In this document: piece by piece, positions 42,445 through 51,565 of the stretch
Numbering within the stretch: the stretch's first letter is position 1
Layout of the letters: each line of letters opens with the position of its first letter
Origin: Paenibacillus catalpae
GTDB lineage: Bacteria; Bacillota; Bacilli; Paenibacillales; Paenibacillaceae
DNA: 64,000 nucleotides
Direction of reading: 5' to 3'
Assembly: GCF_900112695.1 (NCBI RefSeq)
Contig: NZ_FOMT01000006.1
Span: forward strand, 310,001 to 374,000
Notes under the pieces: generated by a model
Database searches by the model: none
What the model was told of the DNA's origin: nothing
The model's input: only the letters and a program-made list of their open reading frames with translations
Made by a program: the position numbers and the translations under genes

Positions 42445-43632
42445 ATGTCCATTAATAAGACACCGACCAATCGGGTCTATACCTATATAGCCCAGCGAGG
42501 CGTCGTATCTCGGGCCGAGCTGATGAAGGAATTCTCAATGACGAGCAGCAGCATGACGCGGCTGCTCGAAGAGATGATCGCAGATAACAAGCTGCAGGAG
42601 AGCGGGCGCGGCAGCTCTACCGGCGGCAGAAGACCGATTTTATACGAGACGAATCCAACCTACGGTTATTTGTTTGGACTCGAAATCTCGCGGATCTATT
42701 CGTCTATGGGTTTATACGACATGCATATGAACAGGCTGTCTTCCATACGCTGGAAAATGGATGAGAGCATGACGCCGCATGTATTCATGAAGCGGGTGCA
42801 CTCTGCCGTCCGCAAATTTGTACAGGAGCATGACCTTCAACCATCGAGCATTGTTGGCATGGGCGTCGGCGCGGTAGGTCCGCTTGACCGTGAGCGGGGT
42901 CTTATACTGGATCCCGTCTATTTCCCTGCTCAGGGCTGGCATAATCTGCCGATTTGCGAGCTGCTGGAGGCACAGCTGGGCTTCCCGGTACTGCTCGATA
43001 ACGGAGCGAATACGGCCCTGGTCGGTGAGCATTGGGCGCTGAGGAGCGAACACTACCAGCACATGCTGTATGTGCATGTGGGCGCCGGCCTCCGTTCGGC
43101 GGTGATGTCGAACGGCCAGCTCGTTTACGGAGCGACCGACATGGAGGGGGCGATTGGCCGGATGATCATTCAGGCCGGCAATCTTTCGCAGCCGGGCAGC
43201 CCCATTGACGGAGCGCTGGAGTCTTTCGTATCCGTTCACGCGATTGAGAACGAAGTGCGCGAGCTTGCGGCGGCGGGATCGCTTGCGCTAAGGGGAGAGA
43301 CCGGCAGCGGCAATGGCGAGGCGCTAAGCTTTGAACTGCTGCTCGAGGCTTTGTCGGCCGGTGAACCCATCGTGCGGGAGAAGTTTAAGCAAGCCGCTGC
43401 TTATCTAGGAATAGGGTTAGCCAATCTGATTAATGTATTGCACCCGGAGAAGGTCATTCTCGGGGGTGCACTTATTAATGCGCACGAGAGTGTATTTGAG
43501 ACCGCGGTGGAGGTTGCAAGAAGCCATACGTATTATTATCCGCAGTATAAGCCGTTGTTTTCGAAAGGTTTGCTCAAAGAAGAGGCTGTCGCGGTTGGTG
43601 CGGCAGTGATGGTACTCAAGCAGCTGCCATAG
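42445..43632 (+). CDS. ROK-family transcriptional regulator
   Basis: A 395-residue ROK protein with an N-terminal winged helix (GVVSRAELMKEFSMTSSSMTRLLEEMIADNKLQESGRGSSTGGRRPILY) and a sugar-kinase-like domain (GMGVGAVGPLD, LLDNGANTALVGEHW, ATDMEGAIGRM). The zinc cluster CxCGxxGC usual in ROK proteins is missing: the site reads SQPGSPIDGALESF. DNA binding and sugar response remain likely, but metal stabilisation is lost. It lies 33 bases after the regulator gene, so it may give a second, intracellular sugar input to the same locus. Confidence 0.88.
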   Translation: MSINKTPTNRVYTYIAQRGVVSRAELMKEFSMTSSSMTRLLEEMIADNKLQESGRGSSTGGRRPILYETNPTYGYLFGLEISRIYSSMGLYDMHMNRLSSIRWKMDESMTPHVFMKRVHSAVRKFVQEHDLQPSSIVGMGVGAVGPLDRERGLILDPVYFPAQGWHNLPICELLEAQLGFPVLLDNGANTALVGEHWALRSEHYQHMLYVHVGAGLRSAVMSNGQLVYGATDMEGAIGRMIIQAGNLSQPGSPIDGALESFVSVHAIENEVRELAAAGSLALRGETGSGNGEALSFELLLEALSAGEPIVREKFKQAAAYLGIGLANLINVLHPEKVILGGALINAHESVFETAVEVARSHTYYYPQYKPLFSKGLLKEEAVAVGAAVMVLKQLP

Positions 43633-43664
43633 AAGGATTTTGACCGATAAGATGAGGTGACAGC

Positions 43665-45053
43665 ATGACAGCCGCTCAAGCGGAGAAGCCATCAAAGGAG
43701 TTTAATTTATTTTTTCTGACATGGCCGATATTTCTGGAATTATTGTTATTTATGCTAATGGGAGTTGCCGATACCTTTATGCTGAGCGCGATCTCGGATA
43801 ATGCGGTATCGGGGGTAGGCGCCTCCAACCAATACCTGTTTATTGCTTTACTGGTTCTGGAGGTCATCGGTAACGGTGCGTCGATTGTTGTTGCGCAGTA
43901 TATCGGATCGAGGCAAATGAAGGAAGCAGCCAAAATCTCGGCGCTTAGCGTGACGCTTAACCTGGCGGTTGGCCTCGTGATGAGTATTGTGTTTGTCGTC
44001 TTTAACGGCTTGATCCTGCAAAGTCTTAACCTGCACGGCGAAGTGCTGGAGCATGCGAAGGCGTATTTGTCCTTCGTTGGCGGATTTATTTTCCTGCAGG
44101 CGCTTATTAATTCGGTTTCTGCCATTATCCGGGTGCATGGTTTCACGAAGGAAGCGATGTTTGTATCGCTCGGGATGAACATCATCCATCTGATTGGCAA
44201 TTACGCTCTGATTTTCGGCCATTTCGGATTCCCTCAGATGGGCGTTCACGGTGCGGCTGTGTCGACTGTGATCAGCAGGGCGCTGGCACTGGTCGTCTTC
44301 TTCTGGATGCTGTATCGCATAATGGAAGTTCGTATGAAGATGCGTTATTATTTCACATTATCCAAGGCGTATATTGGCAAAATATTAAGAATCGGTATTC
44401 CGTCGGCTCTTGAACAGGTCATGTATCAAGGCTGCCAGATGGTGTTCCTGTATTATGCGACCTTCCTTGGCGAGGAATCGCTTGCCGCCCGCCAGTATGC
44501 AGCGAATATTTCGATGTTTATTTATTTGATGGCTTTCTCCATCGGTTCAGGAACGTCCATTATTGTGGGACGGATGATTGGCGCAGGACGTCAGACGGAA
44601 GCTTACAGGCGGGTGTGGTACAGCACCGGCTGGGCTTCTGTTTCCAGCGCCGTTATGATTGCCTTTGTTATGATATTCCGCGAACAGCTGATGAATATAT
44701 TCACGAGCGATCCGGAGATCATTCGCCTCGGCTCCCAAGTGCTGCTGTACAGCGTCATTCTGGAGACCGGCCGTACGATCAACATCATTCTCGTGAACTC
44801 GCTTCGCGCTTCAGGGGATGCAAAGTTCCCGTTATGGGCGGGAACGGTATCGATGGTGGGCATGAGTCTGCCGCTTGGTTATTTCTTTGTATTCCAGCTC
44901 GATATGGGTCTCCCGGGCATTTGGCTGGCTATTGCGGCCGATGAATGGCTTCGTGCCTTTGCGATGTTCTTCCGCTGGCGCAGCCGGGCATGGGAGAAAC
45001 ATGCACTGGTGAAGAAGGACCATGCCGATCATCCGGTGGCGGCCGCAACGTAA
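43665..45053 (+). CDS. MATE-family efflux transporter
   Basis: A 462-residue membrane protein with the 12-helix MatE plan: two similar halves, FNLFFLTWPIFLELLLFMLMGVADTFML opening the first and IGKILRIGIPSALEQVMYQGCQMVFLYY the second. It should export cationic compounds or drugs in exchange for Na+ or H+. GAGGTG precedes the start. It follows the ROK gene by 32 bases on the same strand, which is not a usual functional link. The C-terminal 25 residues are polar. Confidence 0.92.
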   Translation: MTAAQAEKPSKEFNLFFLTWPIFLELLLFMLMGVADTFMLSAISDNAVSGVGASNQYLFIALLVLEVIGNGASIVVAQYIGSRQMKEAAKISALSVTLNLAVGLVMSIVFVVFNGLILQSLNLHGEVLEHAKAYLSFVGGFIFLQALINSVSAIIRVHGFTKEAMFVSLGMNIIHLIGNYALIFGHFGFPQMGVHGAAVSTVISRALALVVFFWMLYRIMEVRMKMRYYFTLSKAYIGKILRIGIPSALEQVMYQGCQMVFLYYATFLGEESLAARQYAANISMFIYLMAFSIGSGTSIIVGRMIGAGRQTEAYRRVWYSTGWASVSSAVMIAFVMIFREQLMNIFTSDPEIIRLGSQVLLYSVILETGRTINIILVNSLRASGDAKFPLWAGTVSMVGMSLPLGYFFVFQLDMGLPGIWLAIAADEWLRAFAMFFRWRSRAWEKHALVKKDHADHPVAAAT

Positions 45054-45077
45054 CATGGGTAGAAGGAGCGATAGGTC

Positions 45078-45851
45078 ATGACTTCAACTGTGATGGAGCA
45101 GCCTCTTCATTCTTATCATCTGATTGCACAGACCTGTTTGCTTGCGGGCAAAATTATACTGCAAAATGGCGGCGAGACGTACCGGGTAGAGGATACCATG
45201 GTGCGGATCGCCGCTGCTTACGGTATCTCGGACGCGCAGAGCTATGTGACGCCAACCGGTATATTATTTGCGATGGATGCCTCCGTGCCGACAACACGGC
45301 TGATTCGTATTTCGGAACGCTTGACGAATTTGCGGAAGGTGACGCTTGTGAATGAAATCTCGCGGCGGATCAGTCAAGGGAAACTGGAGGTGAGCGAGGC
45401 CCACCGTCTGCTGACGGAGATTGATGAGCAGCCTTATGCTTATCCGGTCTGGCTCCAGGTGCTGGTTGCCGCCATTGCGAGCGGCTGCTTCCTGGTCATG
45501 TTCGGCGGGCGGTGGCATGATTTTCTGGCAGCCGTTCTTGCCGGGGGATTAGGCTTCGGGAGTGTGGTGCTGCTTCACCGGCTCGTACCGGTCAAGCTGT
45601 TTGCCGAATTTGTGGCATCCTTGCTGCTCGGCATTGTGACCATACTGCTTGTGAAGAGCGGGGCAGCCTCTAATATAGACACCGTTATTATTGCTTCCGT
45701 TATGCCGCTTGTACCGGGGCTGCATATTACGAATGCCGTCCGGGACTTGATGGCCGGGCATCTGGTATCGGGATTGTCCAAAGGGGTAGAAGCATTCCTG
45801 ACCGCTTTTGCGATTGGAGCAGGCATGGCGGCTGCTCTGTCATTTTATTAG
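45078..45851 (+). CDS. Threonine/serine exporter, larger subunit (ThrE N-part)
   Basis: A 257-residue YjjP-like protein: a cytoplasmic N-terminal part (GKIILQNGGETYRVEDTMVRIAAAYGI, then FAMDASVPTTRLIRISERLTNL) and five or so helices from about residue 120 (MPLVPGLHITNAVRDLMAGHLVSG). With the next gene it forms a split version of the ThrE/YjjPB exporter, which moves threonine, serine or succinate. GAAGGAGCG precedes the start. Confidence 0.9.
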   Translation: MTSTVMEQPLHSYHLIAQTCLLAGKIILQNGGETYRVEDTMVRIAAAYGISDAQSYVTPTGILFAMDASVPTTRLIRISERLTNLRKVTLVNEISRRISQGKLEVSEAHRLLTEIDEQPYAYPVWLQVLVAAIASGCFLVMFGGRWHDFLAAVLAGGLGFGSVVLLHRLVPVKLFAEFVASLLLGIVTILLVKSGAASNIDTVIIASVMPLVPGLHITNAVRDLMAGHLVSGLSKGVEAFLTAFAIGAGMAAALSFY

Positions 45852-45870
45852 TGTAAAGGAGGGGACAAGC

Positions 45871-46314
45871 TTGCCTTGGATCGAACAAGCGGTATTGAGC
45901 TTCATAACGGCAGTTGCCTTTGGCCTAATCTTTAATGCGCCCAGGCAGACGCTGCCCCAATGCGGCGTTGTTGGGATGATCGGCTGGCTGCTTTATATGG
46001 CCTGCATGGAAATGGGGCTGGAGGCCATTCCGTCAACTCTGATCGCGGTTATTATCGTTGCGATTATCAGCCAGCTTTTTGCCAAGCTGTATAAGACGCC
46101 AATCATTGTGTTTAGCGTAGCAGGCATTATACCGCTTGTGCCGGGCGGTACAGCATACGATGCGATGCGGCGAGTCGTGGAGAACGAGTACGATATTGCC
46201 GTTCAGCTCGGAGTTAAGGCGTTTATGATCTCCGGGACCATTGCTATTGGTCTAGTTCTCTCCGAAGTCGTTAATCAGCTGATTCGCAGGACTTACTTAG
46301 TGAGGAGGGGATAG
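45871..46314 (+). CDS. Threonine/serine exporter, small subunit (YjjB-like)
   Basis: A 147-residue membrane protein of the ThrE_2/DUF3815 type, about four helices, with the partner-like motif IIPLVPGGTAYDAMRRVVENEYD. TTG 45871 is chosen because AAAGGAGGGG lies 7 bases upstream; the longer frame from 45808 overlaps the first subunit gene. It completes the split exporter. Confidence 0.88.
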   Translation: MPWIEQAVLSFITAVAFGLIFNAPRQTLPQCGVVGMIGWLLYMACMEMGLEAIPSTLIAVIIVAIISQLFAKLYKTPIIVFSVAGIIPLVPGGTAYDAMRRVVENEYDIAVQLGVKAFMISGTIAIGLVLSEVVNQLIRRTYLVRRG

Positions 46315-46316
46315 TT

Positions 46317-47189
46317 ATGCGATTTTATATGGTGGATGTGTTTGCTGAGCGGAAATACCAGGGGAATCAGCTTGCTGTGCTGCTCCCCGACAGAGAATTG
46401 GAGACCTCTGAAATGCAGCAGATAGCAAAGGAATTCAATTTCTCTGAGATTACCTTTGTGATGTCAGGTAAAAAGACGGACGGTGGATATGACGTAAGAA
46501 TCTTTACCCCTGATGTAGAAATCCCGTTTGCGGGTCACCCGTCACTAGGCACGGCGTATGTTATCCGGCATGTCATTGAGAAGGGGAATAATGATCCTGT
46601 TCTCTTGAACCTTGGGGTGGGGCAGATCCCGGTCGCCTTCGCTGAAGGAGAGAGGCCTGTCCTGTGGATGGCTCAGAAGCAGCCGGAGTTTAGGGATGCG
46701 ATTGAACCGTCGGTTATTGCAGATATTCTTCAGATTGGCGTAGAGGATATCGACGCGAGCTTTCCGATTCAGGTGGCTTCAACAGGCCTGCCCGCGGTTA
46801 TTGTTCCCGTGAAGACTCTTAAGGCTGCTCAGCGCTGCGCGATTCATCATCAGAAGTACGAGCGGTTCCTCAAGGAGGGCGCCGATGCGAACATTCTTGT
46901 TTTTACACAGGAAACGCTTCATGAAATGAATGACCTTCATGTCCGGGTGTTTGTTAATGACACCGGGTATTATGAAGATCCGGCAACGGGCAGCGCTAAC
47001 GGTAATCTGGCGGGGTATTTGCTGGAGCACGAGGTGTTAGGCAAGAGCTCCATTCAGCTTCGGGTAGAGCAAGGTTATTCGATTGGGCGTGACTCCTTGC
47101 TGCTTATCGATGCTTCGAAGAACAACGGGGAATTCGAGATTAAGATCGGCGGCAAAGTGTTCCTGGTGGCCAATGGTGATTGGCTGTAG
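46317..47189 (+). CDS. PhzF-family epimerase/isomerase-like protein
   Basis: A 290-residue member of the PhzF/diaminopimelate epimerase-fold family. MVDVFAERKYQGNQLAV opens the protein, the catalytic Glu is in NFSEITFV (Glu44), VEIPFAGHPSLGTAYVI follows, and the second half holds YYEDPATGSANGNLAGYLL. PhzF itself isomerises a phenazine precursor, but most homologues are of unknown substrate, and no phenazine genes are seen here. GAGGAGGGG precedes the start, two bases after the exporter subunit. Confidence 0.9.
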   Translation: MRFYMVDVFAERKYQGNQLAVLLPDRELETSEMQQIAKEFNFSEITFVMSGKKTDGGYDVRIFTPDVEIPFAGHPSLGTAYVIRHVIEKGNNDPVLLNLGVGQIPVAFAEGERPVLWMAQKQPEFRDAIEPSVIADILQIGVEDIDASFPIQVASTGLPAVIVPVKTLKAAQRCAIHHQKYERFLKEGADANILVFTQETLHEMNDLHVRVFVNDTGYYEDPATGSANGNLAGYLLEHEVLGKSSIQLRVEQGYSIGRDSLLLIDASKNNGEFEIKIGGKVFLVANGDWL

Positions 47190-47199
47190 GGCACTAAAA

Positions 47200-47229
47200 T
47201 TGCGATTGCTGCCTTGCGGGCGTTATACT
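47200..47229 (+). promoter_or_regulatory. Possible promoter of the alarmone synthetase gene
   Basis: TTGCGA, 18 bases, TATACT. The leader then contains a small stem, CCGGTC (47244) and GACCGG (47265), just before the ribosome site. Confidence 0.4.
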
Positions 47230-47288
47230 GAATAGGAATACTACCGGTCACATCTTGAAGAAGCGACCGGAGCCAGGAGGCAAGGAGC

Positions 47289-48038
47289 ATGAATCTTCTT
47301 AGCAGTGTATCGCAATTCCAACAACTGAAACAACTGATCACACGGTTTATGATGACGTATAAGTTTGCGCTGGACGAGATAGAGACCAAGATTGAAATTC
47401 TGAAAGAAGAATTTCAGATGCTCCATGATTATAATCCGATCGAGCATACGAAATCCCGGCTGAAGTCGCCGGAAAGCATAATGAATAAGCTGGTCCGCAA
47501 AAATCTGGATATTTCGCTGCCAAGCATTAAGGAAAACATCAGGGATATCGCAGGGCTGCGCATTACTTGCTCGTTTATTAAAGACATCTATCTCATCTCG
47601 GATATGTTGCAAAGGCAGTCTGACTTGAAGGTGCTCGAGGTTAAAGACTATATTAAGAATCCGAAGCCTAACGGTTACAAAAGCCTTCATATGCTAATTG
47701 AGGTGCCGGTCTTCTTGTCCGACCGTGTGGAGCATGTCTGCATCGAGGTGCAGATCCGGACGATTGCGATGGACTTCTGGGCAAGCCTTGAACATAAAAT
47801 TTTCTACAAATACAACGCCGATGTGCCGGAAAGTCTTGTTCAGGAACTGAAGGCAGCTGCGGATTCGGTGACGGCACTCGACCGCCAGATGGAGCGTCTG
47901 CACAGGGAGATGGGCGAGATCAAGGCAGATAACGTGATCGACGCCGAGGAGCAGCTCAGGCTCCTGCAAATCGACAATCAGCAGTTTAACATCCCGATTG
48001 CGCTTCTGGAGATGATCGGAGATAAGTCGGAGAATTAA
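47289..48038 (+). CDS. Small (p)ppGpp synthetase
   Basis: A 249-residue single-domain alarmone synthetase (SasA/SasB type), making (p)ppGpp from ATP and GDP/GTP. RelA/SpoT synthetase motifs: RLKSPESIMNKLVRK, IRDIAGLRITCSFIKDIYLIS, IKNPKPNGYKSLHMLIE, and the catalytic CIEVQIRTIAMDFWASLEHKIFYKY. There is no hydrolase or regulatory domain. The C-terminal 60 residues are helical, as in tetrameric small synthetases. Stress induction is known of the family. A terminator follows. Confidence 0.92.
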   Translation: MNLLSSVSQFQQLKQLITRFMMTYKFALDEIETKIEILKEEFQMLHDYNPIEHTKSRLKSPESIMNKLVRKNLDISLPSIKENIRDIAGLRITCSFIKDIYLISDMLQRQSDLKVLEVKDYIKNPKPNGYKSLHMLIEVPVFLSDRVEHVCIEVQIRTIAMDFWASLEHKIFYKYNADVPESLVQELKAAADSVTALDRQMERLHREMGEIKADNVIDAEEQLRLLQIDNQQFNIPIALLEMIGDKSEN

Positions 48039-48050
48039 TAGGTATGGAAG

Positions 48051-48081
48051 TGCCGATAACCTGTTATCGGCACTTTTAATG
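48051..48081 (+). terminator. Terminator of the alarmone synthetase gene
   Basis: AGTGCCGATAA and TTATCGGCACT with a 4-base loop, then TTTAAT. Confidence 0.8.
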
Positions 48082-48098
48082 TTTGAGGAGGAAGCAGC

Positions 48099-48878
48099 TT
48101 GAAGCTAGATTTAAATACGTATCCTTTTCGCCTGGAGCAAGGCTATGAATTAGGTTATGGACCAGCCGGATACGAGACAATGGCAAAGGTCATATCTGCA
48201 TTTCAGGAACCCCAGTCCGACATTCTGTTCTCTTATACGAATTGGGACCGGGATAAAGATCCGCATAAAGGCGAATTAATGGAGAGCGCTGCGCATGATT
48301 TCCATTACGGTATCATTAATGACCCGGCGACAAGTTCAAAGGTAAAGGAAATCCTGCTTCTTCATTATGCGCCGGAGCGTGATCCGAAGGTTAGTCAGGC
48401 TGTTATGGATCAGCTGTTAGCTTATTTTAGAGAGGTCCCGTTAGAAGAAATAAATGAAGAGCTACTGCGAAAAATTGGATCGGCCGTATACGAAAAACAG
48501 GGAGTTTACACGCTTGCAGATCAAGATGCGGCTACGCAAGACTTCGTAAACAGCCGCCTTGTAGACACCAATTCGGTCTGGCTGCTGCCTTATGAACGTC
48601 CCGTCTATTTGGAGAACGTCTTATGGTATAGGGTCAATACGCAAGAAGAAATGGTACAGGCCTTTGAGCGGACAGACTGGTGGTTTACCTGCGCGATTGT
48701 TGACCGCAGCAAGCAGGTGGAGGACTATCGCTATTTTCTGAACTATACCGAAGAACACGGCGAGGATCATGACGGAATGGTGCTGTATATATCTACTCCC
48801 GACCCACGGCATTTCAAGGATACCGTAATTCCAAGACTGAAGGAGCTGCTGGCTGAACAGCTGGAGATCGTTGGGTGA
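48099..48878 (+). CDS. Conserved-looking protein of unknown function
   Basis: A 259-residue cytoplasmic protein that I do not recognise with confidence. TTG 48099 is used because GAGGAGG lies just upstream and no ATG follows soon. It is acidic and has many aromatic residues (FRLEQGYELGYGPAGYE, FSYTNWDRDKDPHKGE, WLLPYERPVYLENVLWYRV, FERTDWWFTCAIVDRSKQVEDYRYFLNY). No signal peptide, helix-turn-helix, nucleotide-binding motif or repeats are seen. DUF3885-like similarity was considered but not convincing. It is a single gene between terminators. Confidence 0.7.
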   Translation: MKLDLNTYPFRLEQGYELGYGPAGYETMAKVISAFQEPQSDILFSYTNWDRDKDPHKGELMESAAHDFHYGIINDPATSSKVKEILLLHYAPERDPKVSQAVMDQLLAYFREVPLEEINEELLRKIGSAVYEKQGVYTLADQDAATQDFVNSRLVDTNSVWLLPYERPVYLENVLWYRVNTQEEMVQAFERTDWWFTCAIVDRSKQVEDYRYFLNYTEEHGEDHDGMVLYISTPDPRHFKDTVIPRLKELLAEQLEIVG

Positions 48879-48942
48879 AGGGAGTATGGTGATAAGAGCC
48901 AGTAAGGGTCTTAAAGGATTACTAAGAGAAGACACTAGAACA

Positions 48943-48976
48943 AATAAGACCCTGGCAGGGTCTTATTTTCATTTTC
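48943..48976 (+). terminator. Terminator of the unknown gene
   Basis: AATAAGACCCT and AGGGTCTTATT with a GGC loop, then TTCATTTTC. Confidence 0.85.
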
Positions 48977-49040
48977 TTGTTGTCGCGGTCAGAGCAAGGC
49001 GGCAAAAAGGGCATGTCCAATGTCAGTATCGGCTTTGACG

Positions 49041-49874
49041 CTATATCGCATAGCGATTATGCAAAGTTTCCGCCATCTCGCGGACCTGCTCGGAATCGGG
49101 CAGGATCAGGCTGCCAGCGGAAGGCTGCCCCTCCTGGGCTTCCCTAATCACCTGCTTCACGGCGGCTGCGAATGCATGTGAGGCCTCGGCGCCAAGTCCG
49201 GCCATCTCTTCCAGGCTTGCCGTGCTGTCATCCGTCACAACCGGGAAGTTGGCGGCATCCGCTCCGGCTGCTGCTATATCGTAGAACGAGCGGACAAGGC
49301 GGGCGCGCTCAGCCCCGGAGCCCTCCGCCACGATAAAGGCTTGAATAATAATCGCGTGCGCCTGCCGACGCTGGGCGATTCCGCAAAACTTGTAGCCGCC
49401 GATGCTCAGGTCGAAGTCCCCCGGACAATAAGCCCCGCTGATCTCGCCCTTGTCGACCTGCCGGCCAGTCCCTTGCAGTGCCAGCCGTATAAGCTCGTAC
49501 ATCTGCTCGAAGTTGTTATGAAAGTGAAAATCAAGCACATCGCTCTTCGGCAATATTAACGACAGGTTTACGACTCCTGTATCAAGCGGGACGGCGGCTC
49601 CGCCCGAATTACGTACTGCTGTTGCCCAGCCGGCTGTCTCCAGCAGGTCGCGGGCTGTTCCGGCTCCCGGCAGGCGGCTGTCACGCAGCCCCATGATGAA
49701 GGCGCGCGGATGGCGCCATAGATGGCATACCGCGGGTCCGCCTCTCCCTGTACTTCTGCACAGCAGCTCGTCCAACGCAAAGGCATACAGCGGGTCTTCC
49801 TCCGAGAAGTCATCCATCCGGTCAAGCAGGACAAGTCCGCGCTCACCCAGCTCCTCTATTGCGCTCCATTTCAT
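49041..49874 (-). CDS. lipL: LipL octanoyl-[GcvH]:protein octanoyltransferase
   Basis: A 277-residue BPL/LplA-fold protein. With the start at 49874 (GGGGAAGG upstream) the catalytic cysteine in SGAYCPGDFD is residue 150 and the lysine in GGYKFCGIAQRR is residue 162, the same numbers as in Bacillus LipL. LipL moves octanoyl groups from the glycine-cleavage H protein to the E2 subunits of 2-oxoacid dehydrogenases. RNSGGAAVPLDTGVVNLSLI is the substrate-binding block. A longer frame to 49949 has no ribosome site. Second Cys in KFCG is unusual but outside the known site. Confidence 0.92.
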   Translation of the reverse strand: MKWSAIEELGERGLVLLDRMDDFSEEDPLYAFALDELLCRSTGRGGPAVCHLWRHPRAFIMGLRDSRLPGAGTARDLLETAGWATAVRNSGGAAVPLDTGVVNLSLILPKSDVLDFHFHNNFEQMYELIRLALQGTGRQVDKGEISGAYCPGDFDLSIGGYKFCGIAQRRQAHAIIIQAFIVAEGSGAERARLVRSFYDIAAAGADAANFPVVTDDSTASLEEMAGLGAEASHAFAAAVKQVIREAQEGQPSAGSLILPDSEQVREMAETLHNRYAI

Positions 49875-50072
49875 GGTTAGCAAACCTTCCCCTCTACCTA
49901 GATCCAATTCCAATATTCCCATCATACTGATCCCATGAGAGGATGACAAGGCGTGCCGACTGTCGTCATATATCCGCCGCTGCCTGCTGGGTATAGCCTG
50001 TACGCGGCAAGAGTTCTATGAATATACTGCTCCTAAGCGATGCAAGATGATAGGTCGGAGGATGATTTACAA

Positions 50073-50639
50073 GTGAGTAATATGAAGACGATTTTGGAGG
50101 CGCTGCCTCCACGCCATGTCAATAATAAATTGTTTATCGGCCCCTTTACGATGGGTACGCCAATCGTATTGTCTTGGACGGAAAATACGATTGCGACGAT
50201 TGGCAAATTTTGTTCAGTGTCGAACACCGCAACGATATTCCTGGGGGGCAACCATCATTATGAATGGGTCTCGACTTTCCCTTTTACCGCTTATATGACG
50301 CAATACTTCACGGAGGGGGCAAAGTCAAACGGCAATGTCACGATTGGCAACGATGTGTGGATCGGGCATTACGCCACGATTTTATCCGGGGTTACGATTG
50401 GTCATGGGGCCATTGTAGGAACGCATGCGCTGGTGACGAAGGACGTTCCTCCTTATGCGATTGTTGGCGGCAACCCTGCCCGCATTTTGAAGTACCGTTT
50501 TCCGCCTGAAGTAATTGAGAGGCTGATGCAAGTGAAGTGGTGGGATTGGGAAATACACCAGATTGAAGCGGCCGTGCCGCTGCTTCAGCAGGAGAATCTG
50601 AAGCCTTTCTTCCGTTATTGCGCCAGGCTTGGGAAGTGA
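50073..50639 (+). CDS. CatB/Vat-like hexapeptide O-acetyltransferase
   Basis: A left-handed beta-helix acetyltransferase of the xenobiotic (CatB/Vat) group, which acetylates drugs or sugars with acetyl-CoA. GGNHHYEWVSTFPF holds the catalytic His of this group; VTIGNDVWIGHYATILSGVTIGHGAIVGTHALVTKDVPPYAIVGGNPARILKYRF is the hexapeptide coil and C-terminal signature. GTG 50073 lies 11 bases after CGGAGG and gives 188 residues; ATG 50082 is a fair alternative. A resistance role is possible but not shown. Confidence 0.88.
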   Translation: MSNMKTILEALPPRHVNNKLFIGPFTMGTPIVLSWTENTIATIGKFCSVSNTATIFLGGNHHYEWVSTFPFTAYMTQYFTEGAKSNGNVTIGNDVWIGHYATILSGVTIGHGAIVGTHALVTKDVPPYAIVGGNPARILKYRFPPEVIERLMQVKWWDWEIHQIEAAVPLLQQENLKPFFRYCARLGK

Positions 50640-50650
50640 CCGATTGGAGA

Positions 50651-50681
50651 AGAGCGTACCTTAGGGGTATGCTCTTTTTTA
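50651..50681 (+). terminator. Terminator of the acetyltransferase gene
   Basis: AGAGCGTACC and GGTATGCTCT (one wobble pair) followed by six T. Confidence 0.8.
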
Positions 50682-50830
50682 ATGAATGTAGGCGAATTAC
50701 TATTACCCTGTAAAAATGGCATTTACACCCTCTGTAAGTTCCTGTAAAATCCAAGTCAACGACGAATTTTGACAGCGGTTACATATTAGAGGGCGAAAAT
50801 ATAGGCCTGAGAAAAAAGGGGTTGAGGCGA

Positions 50831-51565
50831 ATGACGTATTCTGCTCATGACGCCAGGAATGATGAGCCGCTAGCAGCGGAGCAGACCCTGCTTAGGGTGG
50901 AAGGCTTGAAGCGTACGTTTGGACGAGGCTCCGGCGCTGCAGTTGTCCTGCAGGGCGTTAATCTATCGATCGCGCGAGGGAGGCTTGTTGCCCTGAAAGG
51001 CCGTTCCGGCTCGGGGAAAACAACGCTATTGAATCTGCTGGGAGCGCTGGACCAGCCGACGGAAGGCAGCGTGGATTTTGACGGCGTTGTACTAAGCGGA
51101 CTGTCTGACAAAGCACGGGGGGACATCCGCAGAACGCAGATGGGGCTGATCTTCCAGTCGTTTGCGTTATTTCCGCTTATGTCAGCCTATGAGAATGTAG
51201 AGTTTGCGATGCGGATTGCCGGCGTTCCGGCTTCGGCCAGAAAAGAAGCGGCCTTGCAGGCGCTGGATTATGTCGGACTTAAGCCTCGCATGCATCACCG
51301 TCCGTTCGAAATGTCCGGCGGCGAGCAGCAGCGGACCGCCATTGCCCGGGCAATTGCACACAAACCTAAGCTGCTTCTGGCGGATGAACCTACTGCTGAG
51401 CTCGACAGCCGGACCGGCCTGCATATTCTGAGCGTGCTGCGTGATCTGGTGCGGGAAGAGGGCATGACCGTCGTGATGACAACGCATGATCCGGCCATTA
51501 TGGAAATCGTGGATGAAGTCTATGAATTGGAGGATGGAACCATTGTTGAAGCTGCGAAAGTTTAA
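50831..51565 (+). CDS. MacB/LolD-type ABC ATPase
   Basis: A 244-residue ATP-binding subunit of the MacB/LolD/FtsE group. Walker A GRSGSGKTT, Q loop FQSFALFPLMSAYENVE, signature MSGGEQQRTAIARAIA, Walker B LLLADEPTAELD, switch His in MTTHDP. It should power a FtsX-like permease that handles peptides, lipoproteins or antimicrobials rather than sugar import. AAAGGGG precedes ATG 50831. Its end overlaps the adaptor gene, which starts inside it, so the proteins are made together. Confidence 0.92.
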   Translation: MTYSAHDARNDEPLAAEQTLLRVEGLKRTFGRGSGAAVVLQGVNLSIARGRLVALKGRSGSGKTTLLNLLGALDQPTEGSVDFDGVVLSGLSDKARGDIRRTQMGLIFQSFALFPLMSAYENVEFAMRIAGVPASARKEAALQALDYVGLKPRMHHRPFEMSGGEQQRTAIARAIAHKPKLLLADEPTAELDSRTGLHILSVLRDLVREEGMTVVMTTHDPAIMEIVDEVYELEDGTIVEAAKV

